Positions 1 to 9,219 are shown, counted from the first letter of the stretch. The stretch: 17,393 bases of DNA from Sandaracinaceae bacterium (GCA_012514415.1 JAAZAH010000403.1:1-17393), one strand, 5' to 3'. Notes: a model not told the origin generated them from the letters alone. Numbers and translations: made by a program.

Positions 1-306
1 GCCGTCGCGATGGGGACCGAGGGCGGTATCGCGCAAGAGGTCGCGACGGCACAGAGCGCGGCTCCCCCGAGTGTGACGGCCGCGCTCGCCGGTGTGACGC
101 GCGTCGTAAAGCGTGCGAGCGAAGATGAGGGCGCAGAGGATGTGAAGCCTCCGCCGACGCTCGAGCCCGCGGCGCCGAAGGAGGCCCAAGAGGGGGCCCA
201 AAAGCCTTCTTCGGGTGAAGCGGGACGAGAGAGCGGCGACCGCGGTGTGGGTTCTGCTGAGCGCTCGGCTGCGTTCGAGGGGTCCGGCGGCGCATCCGCA
301 CCCTGA
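1..306 (+). CDS. C-terminal part of an Ala/Pro/Glu-rich protein of unknown function (5' end outside window)
   Basis: The frame is open from the first base and ends in TGA at 304-306, so this is most likely the last 101 residues of a longer protein. An ATG at 10 exists but nothing marks it as the real start. The visible part is low in complexity: rich in Ala, Pro, Glu, Gly and Ser, with no hydrophobic core, no Cys and no recognisable motif, so it looks like a disordered charged tail. Its codon use (GAG, AAG, GCG, GTC) resembles that of the neighbouring genes, which supports real coding. A 109-base gap separates it from dprA. I do not recognise the family, and no function can be given from this fragment. 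Confidence 0.5.
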   Translation, partial: AVAMGTEGGIAQEVATAQSAAPPSVTAALAGVTRVVKRASEDEGAEDVKPPPTLEPAAPKEAQEGAQKPSSGEAGRESGDRGVGSAERSAAFEGSGGASAP

Positions 307-359
307 GCCTTTTTCAGCGCGTCGCATCGGCGCCCGCGGTGGTGCCTTCGGCGACTTTC

Positions 360-415
360 GCCCTCTTTGAGGCCTCCAAGCGAACGGTTTCGCGGAGACG
401 GGCCGAAAAGAGGGC
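360..415 (+). promoter_or_regulatory. Nested stem-loop covering the ribosome-binding site of dprA
   Basis: GCCCTCTTT at 360-368 is the exact reverse complement of AAAGAGGGC at 407-415, and the right arm is the only Shine-Dalgarno-like stretch before the ATG at 416. Inside it lie facing GA/GA dinucleotides (369-370 and 405-406, possible tandem G-A pairs), GGC/GCC (371-373 with 402-404), CTCC/GGAG (374-377 with 394-397), and GCGAA-CGGT-TTCGC (380-393). The whole could fold as one long hairpin that hides the start region of dprA. No T-tract follows, so it is not a normal terminator. Folding is judged by eye only. Confidence 0.45.
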
Positions 416-1345
416 ATGAGCGAAGCATTCAACGCGATTGAACGCATCATGCGCGATGACCTTCTCGCGCGTTTTTCGGATCGTTGCGGAAATCTGGCGG
501 TCTTCCCCGAGAGACTCGCGCTCCTGGGCGCACTTCCTTCCAAGGATTCGCCCAAGATCGCCATCGTTGGCACGCGCCGCTCGGATCCGGAGGCGGAGGA
601 TTTCGTGGAGCGCCTCGCTGCCGAGCTGGCGATGGCCGGAGCGACGATCGTCTCCGGGGGCGCGCTCGGAATCGACGCGGCGGCCCATCGTGGAGCGCTC
701 GCTGCGTCTGGGAAAACCGTCGCGATTGTCGCCTCGGGGCTGGATCGGCCCTATCCGCCCCTGAATCGGAAGCTTTTCACGGAGATGATCGACGCGGGGG
801 GCGCGCTAATTTCGGCCTACGACGAGCGGACGCCGCCGACTTCGTTCAGATTTCATGCGCGCAACCGCATGATCGCGGCCCTAGCCGACGCGGTCATCGT
901 GGCACAGGCGCCGAGGCGCTCCGGGGCGCTCTCCACCGCGGATGCCGCTCGACGCCTTGGAAAACCGCTTTATATCGTGCCCGGGGCGCCTTGGGATCCG
1001 CTGGCTGAGGGGTCCATGGCCCTTCTTGAGCAAGGTGCGATGATTTGCATAAAAGCGGAGGATGTCTTATCGGTTGCGCAATCGCTCCCCCGAACGGCGC
1101 CCAGTTGGGCGGACGAACGGACGAGAGAATCTCTTGATAATCAAACGTTTGATGAGTTGCATCGGAAGGTCTTGGGGGCTCTCTCCCGGAAGCCGACGCA
1201 TATCGATAAGCTTGGGAGAACGCTCGGGCTTCCAATCGAGGACGTGCAATATGCACTCTTCGGTCTCATCTTGATGGGCTTCGTAGAGGAGCGCGGACGC
1301 GGCATCTATCTCCTCGCCAGACGCGCCCCTCCATCCTATGGATAG
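416..1345 (+). CDS. dprA: DNA-processing protein DprA (Smf), short form
   Basis: DprA binds incoming single-stranded DNA in the cytoplasm and loads RecA during natural transformation; homologues also occur in non-competent bacteria. The 309-residue protein shows the DprA Rossmann-like core: GTRRS (52-56), SGGALGID..AH (80-91), FHARNRMIA (146-154) and a GALSTA...GKPLYIVPG stretch. The C-terminus (about 240-306) looks like the DprA winged helix. Only about 45 residues precede the core, so the N-terminal SAM-like region of many DprA proteins is missing; the frame is closed by TGA at 368-370, so no longer start exists. The ATG at 416 follows AAGAGGG very closely. It ends 11 bases before topA. Together with topA-trmFO-xerC-hslVU it forms a string also known from Bacillus. 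The family call is firm; an active role in competence is not shown here. Confidence 0.93.
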   Translation: MSEAFNAIERIMRDDLLARFSDRCGNLAVFPERLALLGALPSKDSPKIAIVGTRRSDPEAEDFVERLAAELAMAGATIVSGGALGIDAAAHRGALAASGKTVAIVASGLDRPYPPLNRKLFTEMIDAGGALISAYDERTPPTSFRFHARNRMIAALADAVIVAQAPRRSGALSTADAARRLGKPLYIVPGAPWDPLAEGSMALLEQGAMICIKAEDVLSVAQSLPRTAPSWADERTRESLDNQTFDELHRKVLGALSRKPTHIDKLGRTLGLPIEDVQYALFGLILMGFVEERGRGIYLLARRAPPSYG

Positions 1346-1356
1346 AAAACACGCAC

Positions 1357-3774
1357 ATGCCTAAACAACTTCTCATCGTCGAATCCCCAGCCAAGGCAAA
1401 AACCATCAAGAAGTATGTGGGCGACGATTTCGATGTGCTCGCAAGCAAGGGGCACATCATGGACCTGCCCAAGCGCGGTGGCGTCGACGTCGAAAATGGC
1501 TTCAAGGAGACCTACGAGCTCCTCAAGGAAAAGGATAAGCCCGAGATCGTCAAAGCGATCCGCGCGTCGGCGAAGACGGCTTCCCGCGTCCTCCTCGCGA
1601 CGGACCCTGACCGCGAGGGCGAGGCGATCGCATTTCACCTCAAGGAGATTGTCGAAAAGGCAAATCCAAACGCCGAGGTGAAGCGCGTCCTCTTTAACGA
1701 GATCACGAAGAAGGGCGTCCTCGAGGGGCTCGAAAACCCGCGGGATCTCGATCAAAACCTCTACGAGGCGCAGCGCACCCGCCGCGTCCTCGATCGAATC
1801 GGCGGCTATCCGCTCTCGAATCTACTTTGGACGAAATTCACGTTCGGACTGAGCGCTGGGCGGGTTCAGACGCCGGCGCTTCGCCTGATCGTCGATCGTC
1901 AGCGCGAACGCGACGCCTTCGTCCCGCAAAACTACTGGCTCGTGGGCGCGCGGCTCGAAGGTGATGCCAACAAGGCCTTCAACGCGGCACTCGTCTCTGT
2001 CGACGGCGAGCCGCTCGAAAAGGTGGGCTCGCGGCCCGCTGCGACCAGCGAGCCCGAGGCGGAGCGCGCGCGGCGCGATCTCGAAAAAGCACGCTACCTC
2101 ATCAAGAGCGTCAAGCGGCGTGAGACGAAGCGCCGAGCTCCCGCCCCGTATACGACGTCGAAACTACAGCAGGACGCCTCGACGCGGCTCCGCATGGCGC
2201 CGAAACGCACCATGAGCGTGGCGCAGAGGCTGTACGAGGGCGTGACGCTCGGCCGCGGAAAGAACGCAGAGACCGTCGGTCTCATCACCTATATGCGTAC
2301 CGACAGCGTCCGTCTCTCGCCCGACGCCGTGCTCGAATGCCGCGAGTACATCGACAAGACCTACGGCAAGAGCGCCCTCCCCGAGAAGCCGAACGAGTTC
2401 AAGACAAAGAAACAGAACGTCCAGGACGCGCATGAGGCGATTCGGCCGACCCGCATGGATCTTCCGCCGGAGGCGCTCGAAGGAAAACTCACGGCCGATC
2501 AGCTCAAGCTTTACCGCCTGATCTGGAACCGCTTCGTCGCCTGTCAGATGGCGCCGGCGGTCTACGACCAGACAAGCGTCGAGATCGAAGCGAGCGCAGA
2601 TGGACGCACCTACGGACTCCGTGCGAGCGGCTCCGTGCTCAAGACGCCGGGATGGCGTGAGGTGTATGGCGCGGGCGCGATCACCCTCGCCGGCGAGGAA
2701 GAGGGGAGCGGCGCGCATGAGAGCGACGGCGATGAAGAGGAGCTTCTCCCTGCGCTCGAAGAGGGCGAGACGCTTCGCCTCGTGCGCCCGCCCGGGGTTA
2801 CCGTCGAACACAAGATGACGGAGCCGCCGCCCCTTTATAACGAAGCCTCGCTCGTCAAAAAGCTCGAGGAAGAGGGCATCGGTCGTCCGAGCACCTATGC
2901 GGAGATCATCTCGAAGGTGCAGGCGCGCGATTACGTCCAAAACATCGATGGGCGGCTCGTCCCGTCGCCGCTCGGCAAGCTCGTCATCGAAAAGCTCGTC
3001 GACGAAGGCTTTGATCTCGCCGATATCGGATTTTCGCGGAAGCTCGAAGAAGCGCTCGATGCGGTGGCCGAGGCTCGTGCAAAGAGGCTCGACGTGCTCG
3101 CACCCTTCCACGAGCGGATTCAGGCGCAGATCGCCAAGGCCAAAGAGAATAAGGGCAAATGGTGGCCGGAACCCGAGACGCTCGATACCCCGTGTCCGAA
3201 ATGCGGAAGCGAAATTGTGAAACGGTGGGGGCGAAATGGACCTTTCATTGGGTGCACTGCGTATCCCGAATGCGATTTCACGCAAAATATCGGTCCCGAC
3301 GGCGAGCCCGAAGAAGAGAAGCAGCCGGAGCTCACGGACTATCGCTGCCAGCTTTGTGGGTCGCGCATGTACAAGCGCTGGGGCCGAAACGGCTTCTTCC
3401 TTGGATGCTCGGACTATCCGACGTGCAAGGGGACACGCCCCGTCCCGCTCGGCTTCAAATGCCCGAAGTGCAAGACCGGTGACATCATCGAGATCCGCGC
3501 ACGCGGTCGCGGGCGTCCCTTTTACGGATGCTCGAACTATAGCTCGGAAGAAAAATGCGATTTCCGCGTCTTCCAGCAGCCGCTTCCCGAGCCGTGCCCC
3601 GAGTGCAAGACGGAGTTCCTCGTACGCGGCGGAAAGAAGGACGATCCCACGCTCAAATGCGTGATCTGCTCGTACGAGCGGCCCTACGACCTCGAGGAGC
3701 AAGACGAGGGGGCCGAGCAGTCTGCAGAAGCTCGCCGCGAAATCAGCACTGACAACCAGGAGGAAGCGGGCTGA
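1357..3774 (+). CDS. topA: DNA topoisomerase I (type IA, omega protein)
   Basis: TopA relaxes negatively supercoiled DNA by cutting one strand through a 5'-phosphotyrosine link. The 805-residue protein begins with the TOPRIM domain: E9 in IVESPAKAKTI and the acidic triad D83-x-D85-x-E87 in TDPDREGE. The catalytic tyrosine is Y312 in the motif LITYMRTDS. The C-terminus carries four Cys4 zinc ribbons: C613/C616/C633/C639, C664/C667/C684/C690, C702/C705/C725/C734 and C747/C750/C768/C771. The first two are near copies of each other (KRWGRNG-x-F-x-GC). Its length is near that of the family (E. coli 865). The ATG at 1357 lies 11 bases after dprA, and homologues start with the same strand, so this start is secure although the ribosome-binding site is weak. 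It is likely cotranscribed with dprA and trmFO. Confidence 0.98.
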   Translation: MPKQLLIVESPAKAKTIKKYVGDDFDVLASKGHIMDLPKRGGVDVENGFKETYELLKEKDKPEIVKAIRASAKTASRVLLATDPDREGEAIAFHLKEIVEKANPNAEVKRVLFNEITKKGVLEGLENPRDLDQNLYEAQRTRRVLDRIGGYPLSNLLWTKFTFGLSAGRVQTPALRLIVDRQRERDAFVPQNYWLVGARLEGDANKAFNAALVSVDGEPLEKVGSRPAATSEPEAERARRDLEKARYLIKSVKRRETKRRAPAPYTTSKLQQDASTRLRMAPKRTMSVAQRLYEGVTLGRGKNAETVGLITYMRTDSVRLSPDAVLECREYIDKTYGKSALPEKPNEFKTKKQNVQDAHEAIRPTRMDLPPEALEGKLTADQLKLYRLIWNRFVACQMAPAVYDQTSVEIEASADGRTYGLRASGSVLKTPGWREVYGAGAITLAGEEEGSGAHESDGDEEELLPALEEGETLRLVRPPGVTVEHKMTEPPPLYNEASLVKKLEEEGIGRPSTYAEIISKVQARDYVQNIDGRLVPSPLGKLVIEKLVDEGFDLADIGFSRKLEEALDAVAEARAKRLDVLAPFHERIQAQIAKAKENKGKWWPEPETLDTPCPKCGSEIVKRWGRNGPFIGCTAYPECDFTQNIGPDGEPEEEKQPELTDYRCQLCGSRMYKRWGRNGFFLGCSDYPTCKGTRPVPLGFKCPKCKTGDIIEIRARGRGRPFYGCSNYSSEEKCDFRVFQQPLPEPCPECKTEFLVRGGKKDDPTLKCVICSYERPYDLEEQDEGAEQSAEARREISTDNQEEAG

Positions 3775-3859
3775 AGCGCGGTGGAGCGCGGTGAATCGAG
3801 CGCCGCGACGCATCGAGCCCAAGCCCAAACCCCATCGCGCACTCAAGAGGAAGAGGAGT

Positions 3860-5236
3860 TTGAGCACCGAGATCACGATTGTTGGAGCAGGACTTGCCGG
3901 CACTGAGTGTGCATTTCAGCTCGCAGAGCGAGGACACTCCGTCCGGCTCGTCGAGCAGAAGCCGCGCGTAAAGACCCCGGCACAGAAGCTTGACGGTCTG
4001 GCCGAGCTCGTCTGCTCCAACTCCTTTCGGGCGGATGCGATCCACAACGCGGTCGGTCTGCTGAAGGAGGAAATGCGTCGTGCGGGCTCGCTCATCATCC
4101 ACGCTGGCGAGCGGACTCGTGTGCCGGCCGGTGGCGCCTTCGCCGTCGATCGAGCGCTCTTTAGCGAGCTCATCACCCGCGTCATCCGCGAACATCCGCG
4201 CATCGAGCTTGTCGAGGAGGAGGTGACGGAGCTTCCGGAGCCCCCAAGCGAAGGGGAATCCGGCTCGATCACGATCTTAGCGACCGGACCGCTCACGGGC
4301 GATCGGTTGGCGGATGCGCTTGAGCAGCTGCTCGGCGAAGAACACCTCGCGTATTACGATGCCATCGCGCCGGTGGTCCTTGCCGAGTCCATCGATTTTT
4401 CTAAGGCGTTCATGGCGAGCCGCTACGATAAGGGCGACGGCGATGATTACGTCAATTGTCCGCTCACCGAGGCGCAATACCACGCATTCATCGACGCGCT
4501 GCTCGAAGCCGAGCTCGTCCCACTCCGCGAGTTCGAGAACCCTCGCTATTTCGAAGGCTGCGTGCCGATCGAAGAGCTTGCGCGGCGTGGTCGTGAAACG
4601 CTCGCCTTTGGCTGCATGAAGCCCGTGGGGTTGCGCGATCCGCGCACCGGAGAGCGTCCTTATGCCGTCGTCCAGCTCCGTAAGGAGAATCAAGAAGGAA
4701 CGGCATACAACCTCGTCGGCTTTCAATCGCGCATGAAATGGCCTGAGCAGGCGCGCGTCTTTCGCATGATCCCTGGACTCGAAGCCGCTGAATTCGAGCG
4801 CTATGGGAGTGTGCACCGAAATACCTTCATCGACTCGCCGCGGGTCCTGAATCCGAACCTCTCGCTGACGGCTCGCCCCGATATCCGTCTCGTCGGGCAG
4901 ATCACCGGCGTCGAGGGATATGTCGAAAGCGCCGCCTCGGGGCTCGCGCTCGGCATCTCGATTGCCAATCTCTTGGAAAAGGGTGAAGAGCTCTTGCCCC
5001 CGCGTGAATCGGCGCTCGGTTCGCTCCTTTCGCACCTACGCCGCGAAGACGCGGATTTTCAGCCCTCAAATATTGTCTTTAGCGCCTTCCCGCCGCTTGA
5101 GGAGCGCGCGCGCGGAAAGCGTGATCGCCGCGATAAGATGGTGGAGCGCGCGCTCAAATCGCTCGCTCCCTATCTCGAGGTGGCCGGCGTGGAGGGCCTG
5201 CTCCAAAACCTACCGGCCCGCCTCGATGGGGCCTGA
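3860..5236 (+). CDS. trmFO: Methylenetetrahydrofolate-tRNA (uracil-5-)-methyltransferase TrmFO
   Basis: TrmFO uses FAD and 5,10-methylenetetrahydrofolate to make 5-methyluridine at position 54 of the tRNA T-loop. Counted from TTG 3860 (458 residues), the FAD-binding GAGLAG is at 9-14, the conserved CSNSFR has Cys52, and FEGCVPIEE has Cys234; these match the two cysteines used in the B. subtilis enzyme (C53, C226). A C-terminal GQITGVEGYVESAASG stretch completes the FAD site. I chose TTG 3860 because homologues start directly at the first beta strand and AGAGG lies 9 bases upstream. GTG 3791 is a real alternative: GGAG lies 4 bases upstream and it would add 23 basic residues. The gene sits between topA and xerC, as in Bacillus. 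Enterobacteria use unrelated TrmA instead. Confidence 0.96.
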   Translation: MSTEITIVGAGLAGTECAFQLAERGHSVRLVEQKPRVKTPAQKLDGLAELVCSNSFRADAIHNAVGLLKEEMRRAGSLIIHAGERTRVPAGGAFAVDRALFSELITRVIREHPRIELVEEEVTELPEPPSEGESGSITILATGPLTGDRLADALEQLLGEEHLAYYDAIAPVVLAESIDFSKAFMASRYDKGDGDDYVNCPLTEAQYHAFIDALLEAELVPLREFENPRYFEGCVPIEELARRGRETLAFGCMKPVGLRDPRTGERPYAVVQLRKENQEGTAYNLVGFQSRMKWPEQARVFRMIPGLEAAEFERYGSVHRNTFIDSPRVLNPNLSLTARPDIRLVGQITGVEGYVESAASGLALGISIANLLEKGEELLPPRESALGSLLSHLRREDADFQPSNIVFSAFPPLEERARGKRDRRDKMVERALKSLAPYLEVAGVEGLLQNLPARLDGA

Positions 5237-5294
5237 GTTCGGAACAACACCGGGAAATTCGCTTTCTCCTTCTTTCGGGGTGAAAATCTTCCGT

Positions 5295-6230
5295 ATGAGC
5301 AGCCCCCTCGACCGGCAGATCCGCGCGTTTCTCGTCCACCTCGAGCACGAGCGGCGGCTGTCTTCCCATACGCTCCAGGCGTATCGGCACGATCTCCTCA
5401 GACTGCGGACGTATCTTGAAGCGAACCATCTCGAGCTCGATGCGCGTGAGGTGACGACCTTTGTGCTCCGCGGCTTTCTTGCCGACGAGCTGAAGCGAGT
5501 TTCGCATCGCACCCTGGAGCGTCGCCTCGCGAGCGTGCGCGCCTTTTACAAAGAGCTCCGGCGCCGAGGCGAAGTAAGGAAGAGCCCGGCGAGCGCGCTC
5601 CGAAATCCAAAAGCGCGGCGCGAGCTTCCCGATTTCCTCCCGGTCTCCGAGATCACTGCGATCATCGAAGCCGTGGACGGTGAGGATCCTCTCTCGCGCC
5701 GCGATCGGGCAATCCTCGAGCTCCTCTATGGGGCCGGTATCCGCGTTGGCGAGCTCGCCGCGCTTTCACTGCGCGATATCGACGTCCGAGAGCGGAAGCT
5801 GAGGGTCCTTGGGAAGGGGAGAAAAGAGCGAATCGTGCCCTTCGGCGAGAAGGCTCAACAGGCCACCGAGGCGTATCTCTCGGCGCGCCCTTCGCTTGCC
5901 CGTAAGGACGGTCATCAAGACGAGGAGGCGCTTTTTTTGGGACGCTACGGCACGCGTCTCACGCCTCGCCAGGTTCAGAACATCCTCCGAAAAAGGGGCG
6001 CTCTTGGCGCGATGCGCGCCGATCTTCATCCGCACGCGCTGAGGCATAGCTACGCCACGCATCTTCTCGATGCCGGCGCCGACCTTCGGAGCATCCAGGC
6101 CATGCTCGGCCATTCGAGTTTATCGACGACGCAGAAATACACGCACATCACGGTCGATCGCCTGCGAGAGGCCTATAGCCGTGCGCATCCGCTCGAAAAA
6201 AGAAAAAGGAAATACGCCAGCGAAAGTTGA
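5295..6230 (+). CDS. xerC: Tyrosine recombinase XerC
   Basis: XerC works with XerD at the chromosomal dif site to resolve chromosome dimers. The 311-residue protein has an N-terminal SAM-like core-binding domain (about 1-90) and a C-terminal catalytic domain. The full tyrosine-recombinase set is visible: R150 (GAGIRVGEL), K174 (LGKGRKERIVPFG), H247 and R250 (HALRHSYATHLL), H273 (LGHSSLSTTQ) and Y282 (KYTH). The C-terminus is the usual short AHPL tail. The ATG at 5295 gives the family length; GTG 5280 in the same frame would add five residues. Neither has a clear ribosome-binding site. The position between trmFO and hslV is that of XerC/CodV in Bacillus, which argues against an integrase of a mobile element. 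No dif site was seen. Confidence 0.95.
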   Translation: MSSPLDRQIRAFLVHLEHERRLSSHTLQAYRHDLLRLRTYLEANHLELDAREVTTFVLRGFLADELKRVSHRTLERRLASVRAFYKELRRRGEVRKSPASALRNPKARRELPDFLPVSEITAIIEAVDGEDPLSRRDRAILELLYGAGIRVGELAALSLRDIDVRERKLRVLGKGRKERIVPFGEKAQQATEAYLSARPSLARKDGHQDEEALFLGRYGTRLTPRQVQNILRKRGALGAMRADLHPHALRHSYATHLLDAGADLRSIQAMLGHSSLSTTQKYTHITVDRLREAYSRAHPLEKRKRKYASES

Positions 6231-6254
6231 CACTCGCTTAAGCGTGTTTAGCTT
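6227..6254 (+). promoter_or_regulatory. Possible sigma-70-type promoter before hslV
   Basis: TTGACA (6227-6232, overlapping the xerC stop) is followed after 16 bases by TAGCTT (6249-6254), which keeps the T, A and final T of the -10 consensus. A 10-base palindrome CGCTTAAGCG (6235-6244) lies in the spacer, but palindromes of that size are expected by chance in this window. The -10 ends 8 bases before the GTG of hslV, so a transcript from here would have almost no leader. Evidence is motif matching only. Confidence 0.35.
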
Positions 6255-6262
6255 GGTCGACC

Positions 6263-6807
6263 GTGCCCCAAAAACCGCGCTTTCGTTCGACCACCATCGT
6301 CGCCGTCCGTAAAAATGGAAAAGCCGCCATGGCTGGCGATGGGCAGGTTTCCCTTGGACAGACTGTGATGAAGGGAGCCGCCCGGAAGGTCCGCCGCCTC
6401 GACGATGGGCGTGTCGTCGTGGGCTTTGCGGGCGCCACGGCCGATGCCTTCACCCTGCTCGAGCGTTTTGAGATGAAGCTCGCGGACCATCGCCACGATT
6501 TGGCGCGGGCCTCGGTCGAGCTGGCCAAAGATTGGCGCACCGATCGCTTCCTCCGAAGGCTCGAGGCCATGATGATCGTCATGGATAAGGAGACGACGCT
6601 TCTCCTCAGTGGTACCGGCGATGTGATCGAGCCGGACGAGGGCGTCATCGCGATCGGCTCGGGTGGAAGCTACGCTCTTGCTGCCGCTCGGGCGCTCCTA
6701 CGGAATACCGATCTCTCGGCCTCGGAGATCGCGCGGAAAAGCCTCGAAATCGCGGCCGAAATTTGCGTCTACACCAACGACCAGATCGTTCTTGAAGAGG
6801 TGGGATC

Positions 6808-6811
<4 letters not shown>
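6263..6811 (+). CDS. hslV: ATP-dependent protease subunit HslV (ClpQ)
   Basis: HslV forms the double-hexamer peptidase core of the HslUV protease, a simple proteasome relative with an N-terminal threonine nucleophile. The 182-residue sequence starts at GTG 6263 and reads into RFRSTTIVAVRKNG. Counting from the first Thr of TTIVAV (T10) as mature residue 1, D26 and K42 fall at mature positions 17 and 33, as in E. coli HslV, so T10 is the likely nucleophile and a 9-residue propeptide must be removed. Further family motifs are GFAGATADAFTLLERFE, VELAKDWRTDR and AIGSGGSYALAAARALL. No Shine-Dalgarno sequence precedes the GTG. The stop overlaps the hslU start in ATGA, so the two subunits are translationally coupled. 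The call is certain; only the exact start is open. Confidence 0.97.
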
Positions 6812-8232
<1,421 letters not shown>

Positions 8233-8257
8233 ACGCGCGCGTGGCACCAAGCGCCGA

Positions 8258-8283
8258 TTGACATACGGGCGTCTGACCATAAT
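8258..8283 (+). promoter_or_regulatory. Possible promoter for the argB-argD-argF cluster
   Basis: TTGACA at 8258-8263 and CATAAT at 8278-8283 are strong single matches to the -35 and -10 consensus, but only 14 bases lie between them, shorter than the usual 16-18. With 17 bases the -10 would be AATGCT, a poor match. The position, 26 bases after hslU and about 70 before argB, is sensible for a new arginine transcription unit. No clear ARG-box dyad was seen. Confidence 0.35.
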
Positions 8284-8303
8284 GCTCGGCGACGTCGTCC
8301 ATC

Positions 8304-8324
8304 GGCGCTTCAACGCGCCTTTTT
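8304..8324 (+). terminator. Short intrinsic terminator-like hairpin in the argB leader
   Basis: GGCGC (8304-8308) pairs with GCGCC (8315-8319) around a TTCAAC loop and is followed directly by TTTTT (8320-8324), the form of a Rho-independent terminator. The stem is only 5 pairs. A second hairpin, ACGCG (8313-8317) with CGCGT (8325-8329), would use part of the same right arm and exclude the first. It may end hslU transcripts, or act as an attenuator if transcription starts at 8258-8283. Chance cannot be ruled out. Confidence 0.4.
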
Positions 8325-8349
8325 CGCGTGAGGAGAGACGCTCGCCACC

Positions 8350-9219
8350 ATGAAGAGCATCATCGATAAGGCCGCCATCCTTCACGAGGCCCTCCCGTAC
8401 ATCCGGAATTTTCACGGGCATATCTTCGTCATTAAATATGGCGGGCACGCCATGGTGGATGAGGCGCTCCGGGATTCATTTGCCCGCGATATCGTCCTTC
8501 TGAAATACGTCGGCATCAACCCCGTGATCGTCCATGGCGGTGGTCCCCAAATCGATGAGACCCTTCGCGCCCTTGATATTGTGAGCGAGCGCGTCGAAGG
8601 ACTCCGCGTCACAGACGAGCGGACGATGCGCGTGGTCGAGATGGTGCTCGACGGCGAGGTGAACTCCGAGATCGTCTCCCTCATCTCAAGGCATGGAGGG
8701 CGCGCGGTCGGTCTCTCGGGACGAGACGATGGGTTTGTGCGCGCTGAAAAGATCGAGCGCATGAAGACTCGGAGCGGAAAAGAAGTCGATCCCGGGCGCG
8801 TCGGCTCGGTGAAATCCGTAAAGACCCAGCTCATCCGCGATCTCGTCCGCGCCGGATTCATCCCCGTCATCGCGCCCATCGGTGTGGACGATGAGGGGGC
8901 TCCGCTCAACGTCAATGCGGACACCGTCGCCGGGAAGGTGGCCGAAGCGCTCGAGGCGAAGAAGCTCGTGCTCATGACCGATATCAGCGCTGTGCGCGGA
9001 AGAGGCGGCGAGGAAAAGAGCTCGCTTTCCTTTGAGGAGGCCGAGGCGCTCATCGCCGAGGGAGTGATTGAGGGCGGGATGATTCCGAAAGTTCGATGTG
9101 CGCTCGAGGCGGTCCAAGGCGGCGTGCGAAAAGCGCATATCCTCGACGGAAGAGTGCTGCATGCCGTCCTCCTCGAGATCTTCACCGATCAGGGGGTCGG
9201 CACAGAGTTTACGCTTTAG
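8350..9219 (+). CDS. argB: Acetylglutamate kinase
   Basis: ArgB phosphorylates N-acetylglutamate, the second step of ornithine synthesis. The 289-residue protein has the amino-acid kinase fold with K29 in KYGGHAM, VHGGGPQI (61-68), LSGRD (122-126), NVNAD (187-191) and K247 in GGMIPK. The 28 residues before the first kinase motif match the N-terminal helix of the hexameric, arginine-inhibited kinases (Pseudomonas and Thermotoga type) and are missing in the E. coli form, so feedback inhibition by arginine is likely. AGGAGAG lies 12 bases before the ATG, somewhat far. The gene begins the argBDF cluster; argJ/argA, argC, argE and argH are not in the window. The leader upstream holds a promoter-like element and a terminator-like hairpin. 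Confidence 0.97.
   Translation: MKSIIDKAAILHEALPYIRNFHGHIFVIKYGGHAMVDEALRDSFARDIVLLKYVGINPVIVHGGGPQIDETLRALDIVSERVEGLRVTDERTMRVVEMVLDGEVNSEIVSLISRHGGRAVGLSGRDDGFVRAEKIERMKTRSGKEVDPGRVGSVKSVKTQLIRDLVRAGFIPVIAPIGVDDEGAPLNVNADTVAGKVAEALEAKKLVLMTDISAVRGRGGEEKSSLSFEEAEALIAEGVIEGGMIPKVRCALEAVQGGVRKAHILDGRVLHAVLLEIFTDQGVGTEFTL

Noticed and set aside
3771..3796. Small direct repeat GCGCGGTG twice after topA
   Set aside because: Only two short copies in GC-rich sequence; no larger array.
2164..3903. 579-codon open frame on the minus strand opposite topA
   Set aside because: It is a mirror of topA and trmFO: the sense genes avoid TTA, CTA and TCA, so the antisense frame stays open. It has no recognisable domain and the sense strand has all TopA motifs.
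5295..6230. Tyrosine recombinase as a sign of an integrated element
   Set aside because: Its place between trmFO and hslV and its normal length identify it as housekeeping XerC; no attachment sites or phage genes are present.
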